Shown here in pieces: positions 14,338 to 22,271 of a stretch of DNA of 64,000 bases. How positions within the stretch are numbered: the stretch's first letter is position 1; the number at the start of each line of letters is the position of its first letter. The notes below the pieces were generated by a model. It saw only the letters and a list, made by a program, of their open reading frames with translations. It was not told the DNA's origin and made no database searches. The DNA lies in NCBI RefSeq assembly GCF_003149105.1, contig NZ_QGDS01000001.1, positions 573,334 to 637,333 of the forward strand. Reading direction: 5' to 3'. The position numbers and the translations under genes were made by a program. Origin of the DNA: Faecalicatena contorta (GTDB taxonomy: Bacteria > Bacillota > Clostridia > Lachnospirales > Lachnospiraceae).

Positions 14338-15888
14338 ATGTTAAAAGGTTTTAAAAATGCATCAGAATTAGATTTTACAATTCCATCAAATAGAGAAGCA
14401 ATGTTACAGGCATTTGCACAGGTTGATGCAGAAAAAGGCCAGGAATATCCGCTTATTATAGGTGGTAAGAGAATTATGACAGAAGAAAAAATTACATCTA
14501 TTGCACCATCAACCAAGGAAGTGGCCGGGAAGGTAAGCTCCTGCAGCCAGGAACTGGTGGATGAGGCAATACGTGCTGCTCATGAAGCATTTAAGACATG
14601 GAGCAAAACCTCTGTTGAAGAAAGAATCTGCTGTGTCAGAAGGCTTGTGGATTTAATGGACAAGAACCGTTTTGTACTGGATGCATGGAATGTAGAAGAG
14701 AATGGAAAGAATTGGGGCGAAGCAGACGGGGAATTATGTGAGGCTCTCGATTTTTTTAATTCATACATTCTCCATATGCGGGAACTGGATAAGGGACTTG
14801 AGCTTGTATATTCTGAAGAAGCAACGAAATGTATTTATACTCCCATCGGTGTAGGTGTGGCGGTTCCTCCGTGGAATTTCCCTCTGTCACTGCTGGCAGG
14901 TATGGCGGTGGCAGCGGTAATCACAGGAAATACTATCGTATGCAAGCCTTCCTCTGATACACCAATTGTTGCTTATAAATTCGTAGAACTGTGTGAAAAA
15001 GCAGGATTTCCTGCTGGTGTCGTAAACTTCATCCCTGGCTCAGGTTCTGTAATCGGAGATTTTATTGTAAAACATCCTTTGACCAGATTTGTAAACTTTA
15101 CAGGCTCCAAGGAGGTCGGTCTGCGTATTAACAAAATGGCGGCAGAAGTATCTGAAGGACAAAAATGGATCAAACGTGTTGTTGCTGAGATGGGCGGCAA
15201 AAATGCAATTATTGTGGATTCTACAGCAGATTTAAAAAGAGCCGCTGCAGGAATTGCAAACTCTGCATTTTCTTTCCAGGGGCAGAAATGTTCTGCATGT
15301 TCCAGAGCAATTGTCCTGAGCGATGTATATGACAGACTTGTGGACGAAGTTGTTACATATACAGATGAACTAAAGAAACAGCAGGGAAGCGGACGTGACA
15401 ATCTTGCTGTTGGTCCTGTTATCAACAAGGCGGCATTTGACAACATTGCCGGATATATTGAAATTGCGAGAAAAGAAGGCAACATTGTATTAGGTGGAAA
15501 TTATGATGACACGGAAGGTTTCTATATTGAGCCAACAGTTGTCCGTGATATTACAAGAGATGCCAGAATTGCAAACGAAGAAATTTTCGGGCCTGTACTG
15601 GCAATTATTAAAGCAGAGTCTTTTGAGGAGGCACTCGATATTGCAAACGATACAGAGTATGGCCTGACAGGTTCCGTATACACAGAAGACCGGGGCAATA
15701 TTCAGAAGGCAAAAACAGAATTCCATGTAGGAAACCTGTATTTTAACAGAAAATCTACAGGCGCAGTTGTACTTCAGCATCCATTTGGCGGATTTAATAT
15801 GTCCGGCACAGACGCGAAGACAGGAACAAGAGATTACCTCACAAACTTCCTGAATCTGAAATCCGTATGTGAGGACTTAACCTATTAA
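14338..15888 (+). CDS. rocA: L-glutamate gamma-semialdehyde (1-pyrroline-5-carboxylate) dehydrogenase
   Basis: Oxidises glutamate semialdehyde to glutamate in proline/arginine breakdown. The 516-residue protein has the aldehyde dehydrogenase fold: PWNFPLS in the cofactor domain, NFTGSKEVG at the NAD site, EMGGKNAIIVD with the general-base Glu, and catalytic Cys in GQKCSACSR. The N-terminal extension of about 30 residues before IGGK and the CSACSR context point to the RocA/PutA branch. It is a single-gene unit with its own promoter. No proline dehydrogenase or arginase is in the window, so the upstream step must lie elsewhere. Confidence 0.9.
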   Translation: MLKGFKNASELDFTIPSNREAMLQAFAQVDAEKGQEYPLIIGGKRIMTEEKITSIAPSTKEVAGKVSSCSQELVDEAIRAAHEAFKTWSKTSVEERICCVRRLVDLMDKNRFVLDAWNVEENGKNWGEADGELCEALDFFNSYILHMRELDKGLELVYSEEATKCIYTPIGVGVAVPPWNFPLSLLAGMAVAAVITGNTIVCKPSSDTPIVAYKFVELCEKAGFPAGVVNFIPGSGSVIGDFIVKHPLTRFVNFTGSKEVGLRINKMAAEVSEGQKWIKRVVAEMGGKNAIIVDSTADLKRAAAGIANSAFSFQGQKCSACSRAIVLSDVYDRLVDEVVTYTDELKKQQGSGRDNLAVGPVINKAAFDNIAGYIEIARKEGNIVLGGNYDDTEGFYIEPTVVRDITRDARIANEEIFGPVLAIIKAESFEEALDIANDTEYGLTGSVYTEDRGNIQKAKTEFHVGNLYFNRKSTGAVVLQHPFGGFNMSGTDAKTGTRDYLTNFLNLKSVCEDLTY

Positions 15889-15904
15889 TTGATATAAAAG
15901 ATAT

Positions 15905-16759
15905 TCAAGTATTAAAATAAGGACTGTTGATTTGAACCCAAAAGAATTCAATCGACAGTCCTCTATTCTTGTATATCATTTTGCCTTCACAGTATACATC
16001 TGTACCCGCCACATTTTCATTTTCTTCCAGTGAAATAACGCGTTTAGCTTCATCGGGATTTACATTTTCAAATTCATCGATAATTTTATTCCCATTTAGT
16101 ACATACTCATATTTATATTTAGATGGAATTTGAGTTGTTATATCAGGATATGTGATTGTAGCAACAAACTTGTCACACCCTTTGGCATCTCTAATTACTT
16201 TTTCCATATATGATTGATTTCCATGCCTATTCAATGTACTGTTTTGTGGAGTGATGTTATATGCATTCGCTACTCCACCAAGAGAATCTGCTATAACATG
16301 TCCTTCATCTAAGTCTTTTCGCTCCGTTCCAGGCACTTTTGCTTCATCATCATAATATCTTCCGCCTGAATTAACAGGTTCCGTTGATTCATCTTGCAAA
16401 ATAATCTTATCTGCAATTACATTAGTCAGTTGTCCATATTCATTTGTAAACGCCCAATACGTTCTATTTCCATAGCCAACGTCCACTGCAACGTTAGGTT
16501 GTCTTTCTCCGGATAAATCACCACCATCTACTTCTATAATTTTATATGTTGCGCCATTATACTCTATTGAACCATTATTATTTTGTACCTCTGTGCTATT
16601 TGCTGAGTGCACAAAATCGGTACTTATCGTTTCATTAGAACCGCTGTTTTCAATTTTATCCTTTTTAATATCGCTCTCATTAAATACAAATGAACCTATT
16701 ATTAATAATAATAGAAATATTCCTATAGACTTTTTCTTTAATATTTTTTTATTCCTCAT
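15905..16759 (-). CDS. Secreted or membrane-anchored DNA/RNA non-specific endonuclease
   Basis: A 284-residue protein with a basic start and one hydrophobic segment (IGIFLLLLIIGSFVF), then a Ser/Asn-rich linker and a C-terminal nuclease domain of the Endonuclea_NS_2 kind. The DEGHVIADSLGG element gives the catalytic His and NITPQNSTLNRHGNQ the metal-binding Asn. Such enzymes degrade external DNA or act as toxins; no delivery domain or neighbouring immunity gene is obvious. The gene is visibly AT-richer than its surroundings, suggesting acquisition. GGGGTG 7 nt upstream selects the ATG at 16759. Its last codons lie in a hairpin (15920-15962). Confidence 0.78.
   Translation of the reverse strand: MRNKKILKKKSIGIFLLLLIIGSFVFNESDIKKDKIENSGSNETISTDFVHSANSTEVQNNNGSIEYNGATYKIIEVDGGDLSGERQPNVAVDVGYGNRTYWAFTNEYGQLTNVIADKIILQDESTEPVNSGGRYYDDEAKVPGTERKDLDEGHVIADSLGGVANAYNITPQNSTLNRHGNQSYMEKVIRDAKGCDKFVATITYPDITTQIPSKYKYEYVLNGNKIIDEFENVNPDEAKRVISLEENENVAGTDVYCEGKMIYKNRGLSIEFFWVQINSPYFNT
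15920..15962 (-). terminator. Terminator-like hairpin overlapping the nuclease 3' end
   Basis: Arms AGGACTGTTGATT (15920-15932) and AATCGACAGTCCT (15950-15962) pair at 12 of 13 positions. On the minus strand the stem is followed by TTATTTTAAT, a T-rich tract, so it can end nuclease transcription even though it encodes the last residues. It also lies 32 bp after the rocA stop and may work in both directions. Confidence 0.6.
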
Positions 16760-16940
16760 TTTTTTACACCCCAATTATCTAATACACCCAAATTTCTTTT
16801 GTAATTTATATTTCCCTTTTTCCCTTCATTTTATCATGAAATACTTATTATCAATGATATAACTGGCACATCTGTGCTTTGAATTTTAATTTACATGATT
16901 TAATTAAATATATGCCACCAGGGAAAAAGAACCAATTAAA

Positions 16941-16977
16941 AAAGGATGGCAGGCTGTGCGGCTAGCTATCCCTTTCT
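16941..16977. terminator. Bidirectional terminator-like hairpin
   Basis: AAAGGATGGC on the left pairs, with G-U wobbles, with GCTATCCCTTT on the right. It has A-rich sequence before and TTTCTTTT after. It separates the unknown gene at 17074-17460 from the nuclease gene. The remainder of 16760-17073 is AT-rich, with a run of nine C at 17033-17041 and the rlmH-end copy at 17040-17064. Confidence 0.5.
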
Positions 16978-17039
16978 TTTACTATATTCCGTTTTCTTGA
17001 GTTCGCAAAAAATTCCTAATCAGCAGTTTTCTCCCCCCC

Positions 17040-17064
17040 CCGTTACTTGTAATATGGTTTTTCC
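17040..17064. repeat. Degenerate second copy of the rlmH 3' end (att-like)
   Basis: This 25-bp stretch matches 17475-17499 at 21 of 25 positions, in the same orientation. On the minus strand it reads EKPYYK-stop, against GEPYHK-stop at the true rlmH end. Duplication of the end of rlmH is what SCC-type and some other integrative elements leave, since they insert at the last codons of this gene. The bracketed 410 bp hold only the gene at 17074-17460. Confidence 0.55.
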
Positions 17065-17073
17065 ATGAGTATA

Positions 17074-17460
17074 TTAAGCTGCTATAGTAAAGTGAAACAA
17101 AAATTCTTTACCATTTCGTATGAATTTATACATATCTGTGTTCTTTTCCGGATTACTTTTTATACGGTATAGAAATGGACATAGTTTTTCTTCTATATTA
17201 GAATCCCCTAAATAAGGTTCCTTTATGTGAACAGTGTCAAAAAGCTTCGTGTTTATAAAATAAAAATGCTTCCAGTGGTTCTCATGAGAGAATGCCGTTG
17301 TAGCAGTATATGCCTCTAATATTTCTTCGCCTGAAACCGGTACTTTGTCAGGAATCTTTTTTCCTATTGATATTCCTCCTGATGAAACAAGTATTGGAGG
17401 CATATTATATATTAAAATCAATACTAAGACGGTAAGCAGTATAGTAATTTTCTTTTTCAT
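17074..17460 (-). CDS. Unknown protein with N-terminal membrane segment or signal
   Basis: 128 residues with a basic start and one hydrophobic stretch (ITILLTVLVLILIYN), then a soluble part exposed outside the membrane. No domain is recognised. It fills the interval between the two rlmH-end repeats, is AT-rich like the nuclease gene, and has no homologue elsewhere in the window. Its ribosome site is the GGAGG that directly follows the rlmH stop, 11 nt before the ATG, so it can be read through from rlmH. Confidence 0.6.
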   Translation of the reverse strand: MKKKITILLTVLVLILIYNMPPILVSSGGISIGKKIPDKVPVSGEEILEAYTATTAFSHENHWKHFYFINTKLFDTVHIKEPYLGDSNIEEKLCPFLYRIKSNPEKNTDMYKFIRNGKEFLFHFTIAA

Positions 17461-17474
17461 TATTTTTTAAACCT

Positions 17475-17499
17475 CCGTTACTTATGATATGGTTCTCCC
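17475..17499. repeat. rlmH 3' end, matching copy (att-like)
   Basis: The last codons and stop of intact rlmH. The sequence around TATCATAAGTAA is the kind of core that staphylococcal SCC recombinases use in the same gene. See the degenerate partner at 17040-17064. Confidence 0.5.
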
Positions 17500-17957
17500 T
17501 GTATAATCCTGTAACTTCTATATATCTGTTCCAGCAAAATAACTCTCATTAACTGATGCGGAAATGTCATACGCGAAAAACTCAAAGCATAATCAGAACG
17601 TTTCATAACTTCTCTGCCAAGTCCTATAGAGCCACCGATTACGAATATAATATGGCTGGTGCCGGATACAGCAAGTTTTTCCACCTTCCCAGCCAGCTCT
17701 TCAGATGTGAGCTGACTTCCCTGTATTTCCAGTGTAATTACAAATGCGTCGTCACGGATATGTTTCAGAAGGCGCTCTCCTTCTTTTTCCCTGATACTAT
17801 TTTCCACTGTCTCGCTGGCCTGGTCGGGAGTTTTTTCATCTGCAACTTCAATGATCTCAAGTTTACAATATTTACTCAGCCGTTTGCGGTATTCCTCAAT
17901 GGCACTCTTTAAATATGTTTCTTTTATTTTCCCTACAGTTAAAAGTGTAATCTTCAT
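17478..17957 (-). CDS. rlmH: 23S rRNA (pseudouridine-1915-N3)-methyltransferase
   Basis: A 159-residue SPOUT-fold methyltransferase that modifies pseudouridine 1915 in helix 69 of 23S rRNA. The start MKITLLTVGKIKE, the GGSIGLG knot region and the C-terminal EQIYRSYRIIQGEPYHK are nearly invariant, and the length is exact. The gene is complete, so any insertion at its end restored the coding sequence. Confidence 0.97.
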   Translation of the reverse strand: MKITLLTVGKIKETYLKSAIEEYRKRLSKYCKLEIIEVADEKTPDQASETVENSIREKEGERLLKHIRDDAFVITLEIQGSQLTSEELAGKVEKLAVSGTSHIIFVIGGSIGLGREVMKRSDYALSFSRMTFPHQLMRVILLEQIYRSYRIIQGEPYHK

Positions 17958-17968
17958 TTTCGTTTCCT

Positions 17969-18394
17969 CTAACAGCTCTCTTTTATCCCCTTATCCCTAA
18001 GGTAATCCTCTACCAATACTACTGCATCTTCTATACACTGGTCGCAACTGCACAGAGGACGGTCTGCACCGATTCCTTTTAATTCCCTGCATAGGATAGA
18101 TTGATTCTTATCTTTAAACTTTTGGGCATAAGCTTTTACTTTTTTATAGGTATCTGCCTTCGTAGACGTTCCCTTTTCTAAATTTCCTACACTGTTATCA
18201 AGTCCAATAGCCATAAACATTCCAGTTACAGCACCACACACTTCCATCATGCCCATTCCAAATCCGAATCCTTCTGAAATCTTAAACATTTCTTCTTCGG
18301 AGACACCAAAATCCAGGCAAAAAGTACATGCTACGGCCTGACAGCAGTTATACCCCTTTTTATGGTATTCCAAAGCCTGCTCTTTTCTTGTCAT
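17969..18394 (-). CDS. C_GCAxxG_C_C family redox-type protein
   Basis: A 141-residue Cys-rich protein of the C_GCAxxG_C_C family. It shows the early GYNCCQAV, a central VCGAVTGMFMAIG and late Cys residues (ILCRELKG, CSCDQCI). The family is thought to bind metal or exchange disulfides, but no function is established. It lies between rlmH and nfnB on the same strand, separated from nfnB by a hairpin. Confidence 0.82.
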   Translation of the reverse strand: MTRKEQALEYHKKGYNCCQAVACTFCLDFGVSEEEMFKISEGFGFGMGMMEVCGAVTGMFMAIGLDNSVGNLEKGTSTKADTYKKVKAYAQKFKDKNQSILCRELKGIGADRPLCSCDQCIEDAVVLVEDYLRDKGIKESC

Positions 18395-18419
18395 TAAAAT
18401 TTCCTCCCAGGATAAAACA

Positions 18420-18476
18420 ATTTCTCCATACCTGCCGCAAAGGAAAAAGTCCGTTGCTTACCAGATATGGAGAAAT
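18420..18476 (-). terminator. Terminator-like hairpin after nfnB
   Basis: Perfect 11-bp arms ATTTCTCCATA (18420-18430) and TATGGAGAAAT (18466-18476) enclose a 35-nt loop that has a small inner stem. On the minus strand the stem is followed by TGTTTT. It separates nfnB from the downstream Cys-rich gene. Confidence 0.55.
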
Positions 18477-18491
18477 GGTTATTTGTTATGA

Positions 18492-19880
18492 TTACTTGTT
18501 GCTCAGATATTCATCAATGCCCTTTGCGCCTGCTTTTCCTGCACCCATGGCAAGAATTACGGTTGCTGCTCCTGTCACAGCATCCCCGCCTGCAAATACA
18601 GCTGCTTTTGAGGTTTGTCCATTTTCTTCCTCTGCAATGATACATTTTCTTCTGTTGACATCTAATCCTTTTGTTGTAGAAGCAATCAATGGGTTCGGTG
18701 AAGTTCCCAGAGACATGATAACTGTATCTACTTCAATCTCATATTCGGAATCCGGAATTTCTATAGGACGTCTTCTTCCCGATGCATCCGGCTCACCCAA
18801 TTCCATTTTAACCACTCTCATTCCCTTGACACTGCCGTTCTCATCCACAAGAATTTCTTTTGGATTCGTAAGAAGATTAAAAATGATTCCTTCTTCTTTT
18901 GCATGATGCACTTCTTCAACTCTTGCCGGAAGCTCTTCTTCACTTCTTCTGTACACAATATGTACCTCAGCTCCAAGTCTCAAGGCAGTCCTTGCTGCAT
19001 CCATAGCTACGTTTCCGCCGCCTACAACTGCAACCTTCTTACCTGCAGCAAGTGGGGTGTCATAAGAAGAATCAAAAGCTTTCATCAGGTTGCTTCTTGT
19101 CAGGTATTCATTTGCAGAGAATACGCCGTTTGCATTTTCTCCCGGAATTCCCATAAACATAGGAAGACCTGCTCCAGAACCAATAAATACAGCTTCAAAG
19201 CCCTCTTCTTCAATCAGCTGGTCAATAGTAACAGATTTACCAATGACAACATTGGTTTCAAATTTAACGCCTAATTCTTTTACTTTTCCAATCTCTTTTG
19301 CCACGACTTTATGTTTTGGAAGACGGAATTCAGGAATTCCATATACTAATACACCGCCCAATTCGTGAAGTGCCTCGAAAACAGTTACGTCATATCCCAT
19401 TTTCGCCAAATCTCCCGCACAAGTAATTCCTGCCGGTCCTGAACCGATTACTGCCACCTTATGGTTTTTCTTTTCCTTTGCCCCTTCCGGCTTGATATCA
19501 TGCTCCAGAGCATAATCTCCCACAAAACGCTCCAGCTTTCCGATAGATACCGGTTCACCTTTGATTCCGCGGATACATCTTTCCTCACACTGTGATTCTT
19601 GTGGGCAGACACGTCCACAGACAGATGGAAGTGCAGATGACCTGCTAATTACCTTATAAGCTTCTTCAATATTACCCTTTTTAACTTCTCTTATAAAATC
19701 AGGAATATTAATTGCTACCGGACATCCGGCGATACATTTTGCATTTTTACATTCGAGACAACGTGTTGCCTCATCCATTGCTTCTTCCTGGTTGTATCCC
19801 AGACAAACTTCTTCAAAGTTTTTTGCTCTTACTTCTGGGTCCTGTTCTCTTACAGGGACTTGTTTTAATACATCCGCCAT
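18492..19880 (-). CDS. nfnB: NfnB: NADPH-binding subunit of electron-bifurcating transhydrogenase
   Basis: A 462-residue flavoprotein of the glutamate synthase small-subunit family. Eight Cys for two [4Fe-4S] clusters lie at 41, 44, 49, 53 and 88, 92, 98, 102. The FAD motif GSGPAG is at 146-151 and a second Rossmann motif GGGNVAMDAAR binds NADPH. With NfnA it couples NADH and reduced ferredoxin to NADP+ reduction. Its start overlaps the nfnA stop in TAATG. GltD-like proteins are often mislabelled as glutamate synthase, but no large subunit is present here and the NfnA partner is adjacent. Confidence 0.93.
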   Translation of the reverse strand: MADVLKQVPVREQDPEVRAKNFEEVCLGYNQEEAMDEATRCLECKNAKCIAGCPVAINIPDFIREVKKGNIEEAYKVISRSSALPSVCGRVCPQESQCEERCIRGIKGEPVSIGKLERFVGDYALEHDIKPEGAKEKKNHKVAVIGSGPAGITCAGDLAKMGYDVTVFEALHELGGVLVYGIPEFRLPKHKVVAKEIGKVKELGVKFETNVVIGKSVTIDQLIEEEGFEAVFIGSGAGLPMFMGIPGENANGVFSANEYLTRSNLMKAFDSSYDTPLAAGKKVAVVGGGNVAMDAARTALRLGAEVHIVYRRSEEELPARVEEVHHAKEEGIIFNLLTNPKEILVDENGSVKGMRVVKMELGEPDASGRRRPIEIPDSEYEIEVDTVIMSLGTSPNPLIASTTKGLDVNRRKCIIAEEENGQTSKAAVFAGGDAVTGAATVILAMGAGKAGAKGIDEYLSNK

Positions 19881-20770
19881 TAGTTGTCACCTCCACAGAC
19901 TCCGCAGCCACCATGATGAGTGTCTCCTTCTTGTAATTTCAAAGTTTTACGGCCTTCTTCGGTTTTGTACATACGGCTTCTTGTCATAGCCTGATCAAAG
20001 TCCACAAGATGTCCATCAAACTCAGGCCCATCCACGCAGGCAAACTTCACTTCATCACCCACCTGGAGACGGCATGCCCCGCACATTCCAGTTCCATCAA
20101 CCATAATCGGATTCATACTGACAATCGTAGGAAGCTCCAGTTTCTTTGTGAGCAGGCACACAAATTTCATCATAATCATCGGTCCGATAGCCACACACAC
20201 ATCATAGTGCTTTCCTTCATTTTTAACGAGATCTTCTATTACAGTAGTAACCATACCGGAACGTCCATAAGAACCATCGTCTGTAGTAATATACAGATTA
20301 CCTGAAACAGACTCCAGCTCCTTTTCCAAAATAAGAAGATCTTTTGTCTTAGAACCAACGATAACATCTGCTTCAATTCCATGCTCATGCAGCCACTTCA
20401 CCTGTGGATATACCGGTGCGGCACCAACTCCGCCGGCTACAAATAACATCTTTTTCTTCTTCAGTTCCTCAATATCTTCATGGACAAATTCAGAAGGACA
20501 TCCTAACGGCCCTACAAAATCCCTGAAACTGTCCCCTTCTTTTAACTCTGCCATTCTCGTTGTAGAAGCTCCCATAGCCTGGAATACAATCGTAATTGTT
20601 CCCGCTTCTCTGTCATAATCACAGATTGTAAGGGGAACTCTTTCTCCCTTATCATCCATCTTTACAATTACAAACTGTCCTGGTTCACAATGGCTGGCAA
20701 CACGTGGTGCATGCACATCCATAAGATAAATTATATCAGCCAGTTTTTCTGCTTTTACTATCTTATACAT
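19880..20770 (-). CDS. nfnA: NfnA: ferredoxin-NADP reductase-like subunit of electron-bifurcating transhydrogenase
   Basis: A 296-residue FAD/NAD-binding subunit. The flavin region lies around VPLTICDYD and the NAD-binding motif at GGVGAAPVYP (113-122). The [2Fe-2S] site is at GMCGAC and FACVDGPEF (Cys 230, 233, 245). In known NfnA an Asp supplies the fourth ligand, and D225 is in place. The extreme C-terminus HHGGCGVCGG has two extra Cys and two His whose role is unknown. First gene of the nfnAB operon. Confidence 0.93.
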   Translation of the reverse strand: MYKIVKAEKLADIIYLMDVHAPRVASHCEPGQFVIVKMDDKGERVPLTICDYDREAGTITIVFQAMGASTTRMAELKEGDSFRDFVGPLGCPSEFVHEDIEELKKKKMLFVAGGVGAAPVYPQVKWLHEHGIEADVIVGSKTKDLLILEKELESVSGNLYITTDDGSYGRSGMVTTVIEDLVKNEGKHYDVCVAIGPMIMMKFVCLLTKKLELPTIVSMNPIMVDGTGMCGACRLQVGDEVKFACVDGPEFDGHLVDFDQAMTRSRMYKTEEGRKTLKLQEGDTHHGGCGVCGGDN

Positions 20771-20804
20771 TTTATTCCTCCTTGAAAAAGATTACCCTTT
20801 TCTT

Positions 20805-20833
20805 ATAATACGACATAAACATTGGATTGGCAA
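20805..20833 (-). promoter_or_regulatory. Promoter of nfnAB
   Basis: On the minus strand: -35 TTGCCA (20828-20833), a 17-bp spacer, -10 TATTAT (20805-20810), then a 35-nt leader with AAGGAGG before nfnA. No Rex-type palindrome was seen here. Confidence 0.6.
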
Positions 20834-20865
20834 GCATTCTTTTAAGCAGAATACCTGGGCGCAAA

Positions 20866-20897
20866 CAGGGACAGTCACGTCTATGTGCCTGTCCCCT
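20866..20897. terminator. Hairpin between adh and nfnA
   Basis: CAGGGACAG pairs with CTGTCCCCT (at least 7 bp) around a 14-nt loop. The T-tract is poor on either strand, so it may be a weak terminator of adh or a REP-like hairpin. Confidence 0.4.
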
Positions 20898-20922
20898 CTT
20901 GTATGTAAATGAAGCTTTCCTG

Positions 20923-22104
20923 CTAAAAATCTACTTCTGTTCCATAATAAATACAACAGAACAGTTTTTCCATCTCTGCCGGAGTGATACTTCTTGGATT
21001 GGAACCTGTGCAGGCATCACCTACAGCCAGCTCAGCAATATTTGCAATCTTCTCTTTAAATTCCTCTTCAATAATTCCGAATTCTTTCAACGTCTTAGGA
21101 ATGTTGAGTTCTACATTGAAAGCATCAATCTTCTCACAAAGACTATTAATCAGGGCTTTCTCGGAAGCTCCCGCAAGTCCAGTACGGCGTGCGATCTCAG
21201 CGTAACGTTTTGCAGCTACAGGGTCTTTCGCATTATACCTGATTACATATGGCAGATACATTGCATTTGCACATCCATGTGTGATGTGTCCTGTGGAGAA
21301 TGCAGCGCCTGTCTTATGTGCCATAGAATGTACAATCCCCAGCAGTGCATTGGAAAATGCCATTCCTGCCAAACACTGTGCAGTATGCATCTGCTCTCTG
21401 GCATTTTTGTTTCCTTTGTAGGATTCCGGCAGGTAATCAAATACCATTTCAATTGCCTGAATTGCCAGCGGGTCTGTGAAAGCACAATTTAAGGTAGATA
21501 CATATGCTTCAACCGCATGGGTCAGGGCATCCATTCCTGTATAGGCAACCTGTTTTTCAGGAAGTGCTTCTACCAGCTCTGAGTCTACAATAGCTACATC
21601 AGGTGTAATATTAAAATCAGCTAACGGATATTTCACACCTGTTTTATAATCAGTAATAACTGAAAATGCGGTAACTTCAGTAGCTGTGCCCGATGTAGAT
21701 GGAATTGCAGCAAATTTTGCTTTTTGCCTTAATTCCGGGAAATTAAACGGGATGCATAGGTCTTCAAATGTTACATCCGGATATTCATAAAAAGCCCACA
21801 TCGCTTTAGCAGCATCAATAGGGGAACCTCCGCCTATAGAAACAATCCAGTCAGGTTCAAAAGCACGCATAGCTTCTGCCCCTTTCATAACTGTCTCAAC
21901 AGATGGATCCGGCTCTACTCCTTCAAAAAGCTCTACTTCCATTCCAGCTTCTTTCAGATATCCTACTGCCCTGTCAAGAAATCCCTGGCGTTTCATGGAG
22001 CCTCCGCCAACTACAAGAATTGCCCTTTTCCCTTTCAGGTTCTTTAGTTCTTCCATACATCCTTTTCCGTGATAAATGTCTCTTGGTAATGTAAATCTGC
22101 TCAT
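20923..22104 (-). CDS. Iron-containing alcohol dehydrogenase
   Basis: A 393-residue group III (Fe) alcohol dehydrogenase. The nucleotide site is GGGSPIDAAKAM and the metal ligands are in GMDALTHAVEAY and the HSMAHKTGA and HGCANA segments. It is similar to the C-terminal half of AdhE and to butanol dehydrogenases and probably reduces an aldehyde with NAD(P)H to regenerate cofactor; substrate cannot be told. Its promoter carries two Rex-type operators, which argues for induction at high NADH. Confidence 0.92.
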   Translation of the reverse strand: MSRFTLPRDIYHGKGCMEELKNLKGKRAILVVGGGSMKRQGFLDRAVGYLKEAGMEVELFEGVEPDPSVETVMKGAEAMRAFEPDWIVSIGGGSPIDAAKAMWAFYEYPDVTFEDLCIPFNFPELRQKAKFAAIPSTSGTATEVTAFSVITDYKTGVKYPLADFNITPDVAIVDSELVEALPEKQVAYTGMDALTHAVEAYVSTLNCAFTDPLAIQAIEMVFDYLPESYKGNKNAREQMHTAQCLAGMAFSNALLGIVHSMAHKTGAAFSTGHITHGCANAMYLPYVIRYNAKDPVAAKRYAEIARRTGLAGASEKALINSLCEKIDAFNVELNIPKTLKEFGIIEEEFKEKIANIAELAVGDACTGSNPRSITPAEMEKLFCCIYYGTEVDF

Positions 22105-22128
22105 CCTAATTACATCTCCTTTATAATC

Positions 22129-22146
22129 TTGTTATCTTTTTAACAA
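22129..22146. promoter_or_regulatory. Rex operator 1 of adh
   Basis: TTGTTATCTTTTTAACAA fits the clostridial Rex pattern TTGTTAA-N4-TTAACAA at all but one position. It covers the region just downstream of the -10 box, around the start of transcription. Rex is encoded at 36340-36984. Confidence 0.75.
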
Positions 22147-22150
22147 GTCC

Positions 22151-22179
22151 ATTATATCACTGTTAAACTTTTAACGCAA
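22151..22179 (-). promoter_or_regulatory. Promoter of adh
   Basis: On the minus strand: -35 TTGCGT (22174-22179), a 17-bp spacer and consensus -10 TATAAT (22151-22156). Both Rex-type palindromes overlap it. Confidence 0.75.
22160..22177. promoter_or_regulatory. Rex operator 2 of adh
   Basis: CTGTTAAACTTTTAACGC keeps the core GTTAA-N4-TTAAC and lies in the spacer between -35 and -10. Its start is 31 bp (three helical turns) from that of operator 1, so two Rex dimers could bind on one face. Confidence 0.65.
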
Positions 22180-22271
22180 CCGATGCGCTATGGAAACCCC
22201 GCAAAACCTTGTATAAAATTCCATACAATCTTACATGAAGATATGCTGTCCGCTATTCATATATTGAAAAA

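Noticed and set aside
22210-22229. TTGTAT/ATACAA inverted repeat as an operator
   Set aside because: Only 6-bp arms, downstream of the zinc-ribbon gene; more likely a weak part of its 3' end.
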